From positions 1 to 6,376 of the forward strand of contig JAEYWT010000203.1 in NCBI GenBank assembly GCA_023428865.1: a DNA stretch of 6,376 nucleotides, given 5' to 3'. Each line of letters opens with the position of its first letter. Positions within the stretch are counted from its first letter, which is position 1. This document shows positions 5,729 to 6,376 of the stretch, piece by piece. A program made the position numbers and the translations under genes. The notes under the pieces were generated by a model. It had not been told where the DNA came from and ran no database searches. It was given only the letters and a program-made list of their open reading frames with translations. This stretch comes from Bacteroidota bacterium (lineage in GTDB: Bacteria > Bacteroidota > Bacteroidia > Flavobacteriales_F > PHOS-HE28).

Positions 5729-6376
5729 ATGGGAAGTGAATTGATGTACTACATCCCGGTGATGGGATTGGTAGGCCTGCTGGTCATGATCGGCAAGGCC
5801 ATGTGGGTGAACAAGCAGGATGCTGGTGACGCCAACATGAAGGAGCTCGCAGGCTATATCGCCCGTGGCGCCAGTGCTTTCCTGAAGGCCGAATGGAAGG
5901 TCCTCGGCGTGTTCGCCGTGATCGCTGCTGTCTTGCTGGCTTGGAGCGCTGAGCTCGAAGCCGTGGCTGCTCACACCGACTGGGTCATTGCCATCGCCTT
6001 CCTCATCGGTGCCTTCTTCAGCGCCTTCGCTGGTTGGATCGGCATGAGCATCGCCACCAAAGCCAACGTGCGCACCACGCAAGCCGCGCGTACGAGCTTG
6101 GCCCAAGGTCTTAAGGTGAGCTTCACCGGTGGCACCGTGATGGGTCTCGGCGTGGCGGGTCTGGCCGTGCTCGGTCTTAGCACGCTCTTCATCGTGTTCC
6201 TCAAGATGTATGTCACCGACGGGCAGGTGAACGGCGATAGCATGATGCAATGCCTCGAAGTGCTCGCCGGTTTCAGCCTCGGTGCAGAATCCATCGCGCT
6301 CTTCGCCCGTGTGGGTGGCGGCATCTACACCAAGGCTGCCGACGTAGGCGCCGACCTCGTGGGTAAGGTGGAAGCC
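5729..6376 (+). CDS. hppA: Membrane-bound ion-translocating pyrophosphatase (3' end beyond window)
   Basis: The frame from ATG 5729 is open for 216 codons to the last base, roughly the first 30% of a protein that usually exceeds 650 residues. The enzyme hydrolyses cytoplasmic pyrophosphate and pumps H+ or Na+ across the inner membrane. About five membrane segments are visible (around residues 7-25, 58-78, 86-107, 132-158 and 173-195). Family hallmarks include ELAGYIARGASAFLKAEW-like text at 39-56, FLIGAFFSAFAGWIGM (91-106), and FSLGAESIALFARVGGGIYT leading into KAADVGADLVGKVEA (182-216), where the lysine and aspartates of the pyrophosphate/Mg site begin. Ion specificity and potassium dependence depend on residues downstream of the window, so they cannot be assigned. 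ATG 5744 (codon 6) is an alternative start; an in-frame stop at 5699-5701 excludes anything further upstream except these two ATGs. An A-rich leader precedes the start. Confidence 0.95.
   Translation, partial: MGSELMYYIPVMGLVGLLVMIGKAMWVNKQDAGDANMKELAGYIARGASAFLKAEWKVLGVFAVIAAVLLAWSAELEAVAAHTDWVIAIAFLIGAFFSAFAGWIGMSIATKANVRTTQAARTSLAQGLKVSFTGGTVMGLGVAGLAVLGLSTLFIVFLKMYVTDGQVNGDSMMQCLEVLAGFSLGAESIALFARVGGGIYTKAADVGADLVGKVEA

Noticed and set aside
5621..6250. A 209-codon open frame on the minus strand opposite hppA
   Set aside because: It is antisense to clear pyrophosphatase coding sequence, is rich in His, Glu and Gln with no recognisable domain, and arises from GC-rich codon bias on the real strand.

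Overview
The window looks like chromosomal DNA from a moderately GC-rich member of the Bacteroidota, probably Flavobacteriales-like. Three things point there. Two proteins end in type IX secretion (T9SS, Por-type) C-terminal sorting domains, and another carries a FISUMP (Fibrobacter succinogenes major paralogous) domain. The genes lack convincing Shine-Dalgarno sequences at usable spacing. Several upstream regions carry sequences close to the Bacteroidota promoter -7 element TAnnTTTG. The lineage is inferred from these traits; no 16S or other phylogenetic marker is present.

Layout from left to right: (1) the 3' part of a secreted LamG/Ig-like adhesin-type protein with a T9SS sorting domain (1-1146, +); (2) a 90-bp gap holding a good promoter candidate and a sequence that strongly resembles a decayed tRNA 5' half; (3) pdhB, the beta subunit of pyruvate dehydrogenase E1 (1237-2220, +), complete; (4) an exported FISUMP-domain protein (2268-3599, +), complete; (5) convergent with it, a 594-residue secreted protein built from seven propeller-like repeats and a T9SS sorting domain (3662-5446, -), complete; (6) a 282-bp divergent intergenic region with candidate promoters on both strands and a CCTGCC hexanucleotide tandem repeat; (7) the first 216 codons of a membrane-bound proton/sodium-pumping pyrophosphatase, hppA (5729 to the window end, +), which has no stop codon because the window cuts it.

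The genes do not form one pathway. Two are central energy-metabolism genes: PdhB contributes to acetyl-CoA formation, and HppA couples pyrophosphate hydrolysis to ion pumping. They are interleaved with three large exported surface or secreted proteins. Gene spacing and strand switches suggest mostly independent transcription units. I see no phage, insertion sequence, CRISPR array, toxin-antitoxin or defence module, and nothing that amounts to a new system. The most interesting points are small: the tRNA-like relic in the pdhB leader, a sorting-domain-like module placed internally in the FISUMP protein, the seven-repeat architecture with two degenerate blades, and the hexanucleotide repeat upstream of hppA, which lies in an open frame encoding a Cys-Pro tail.
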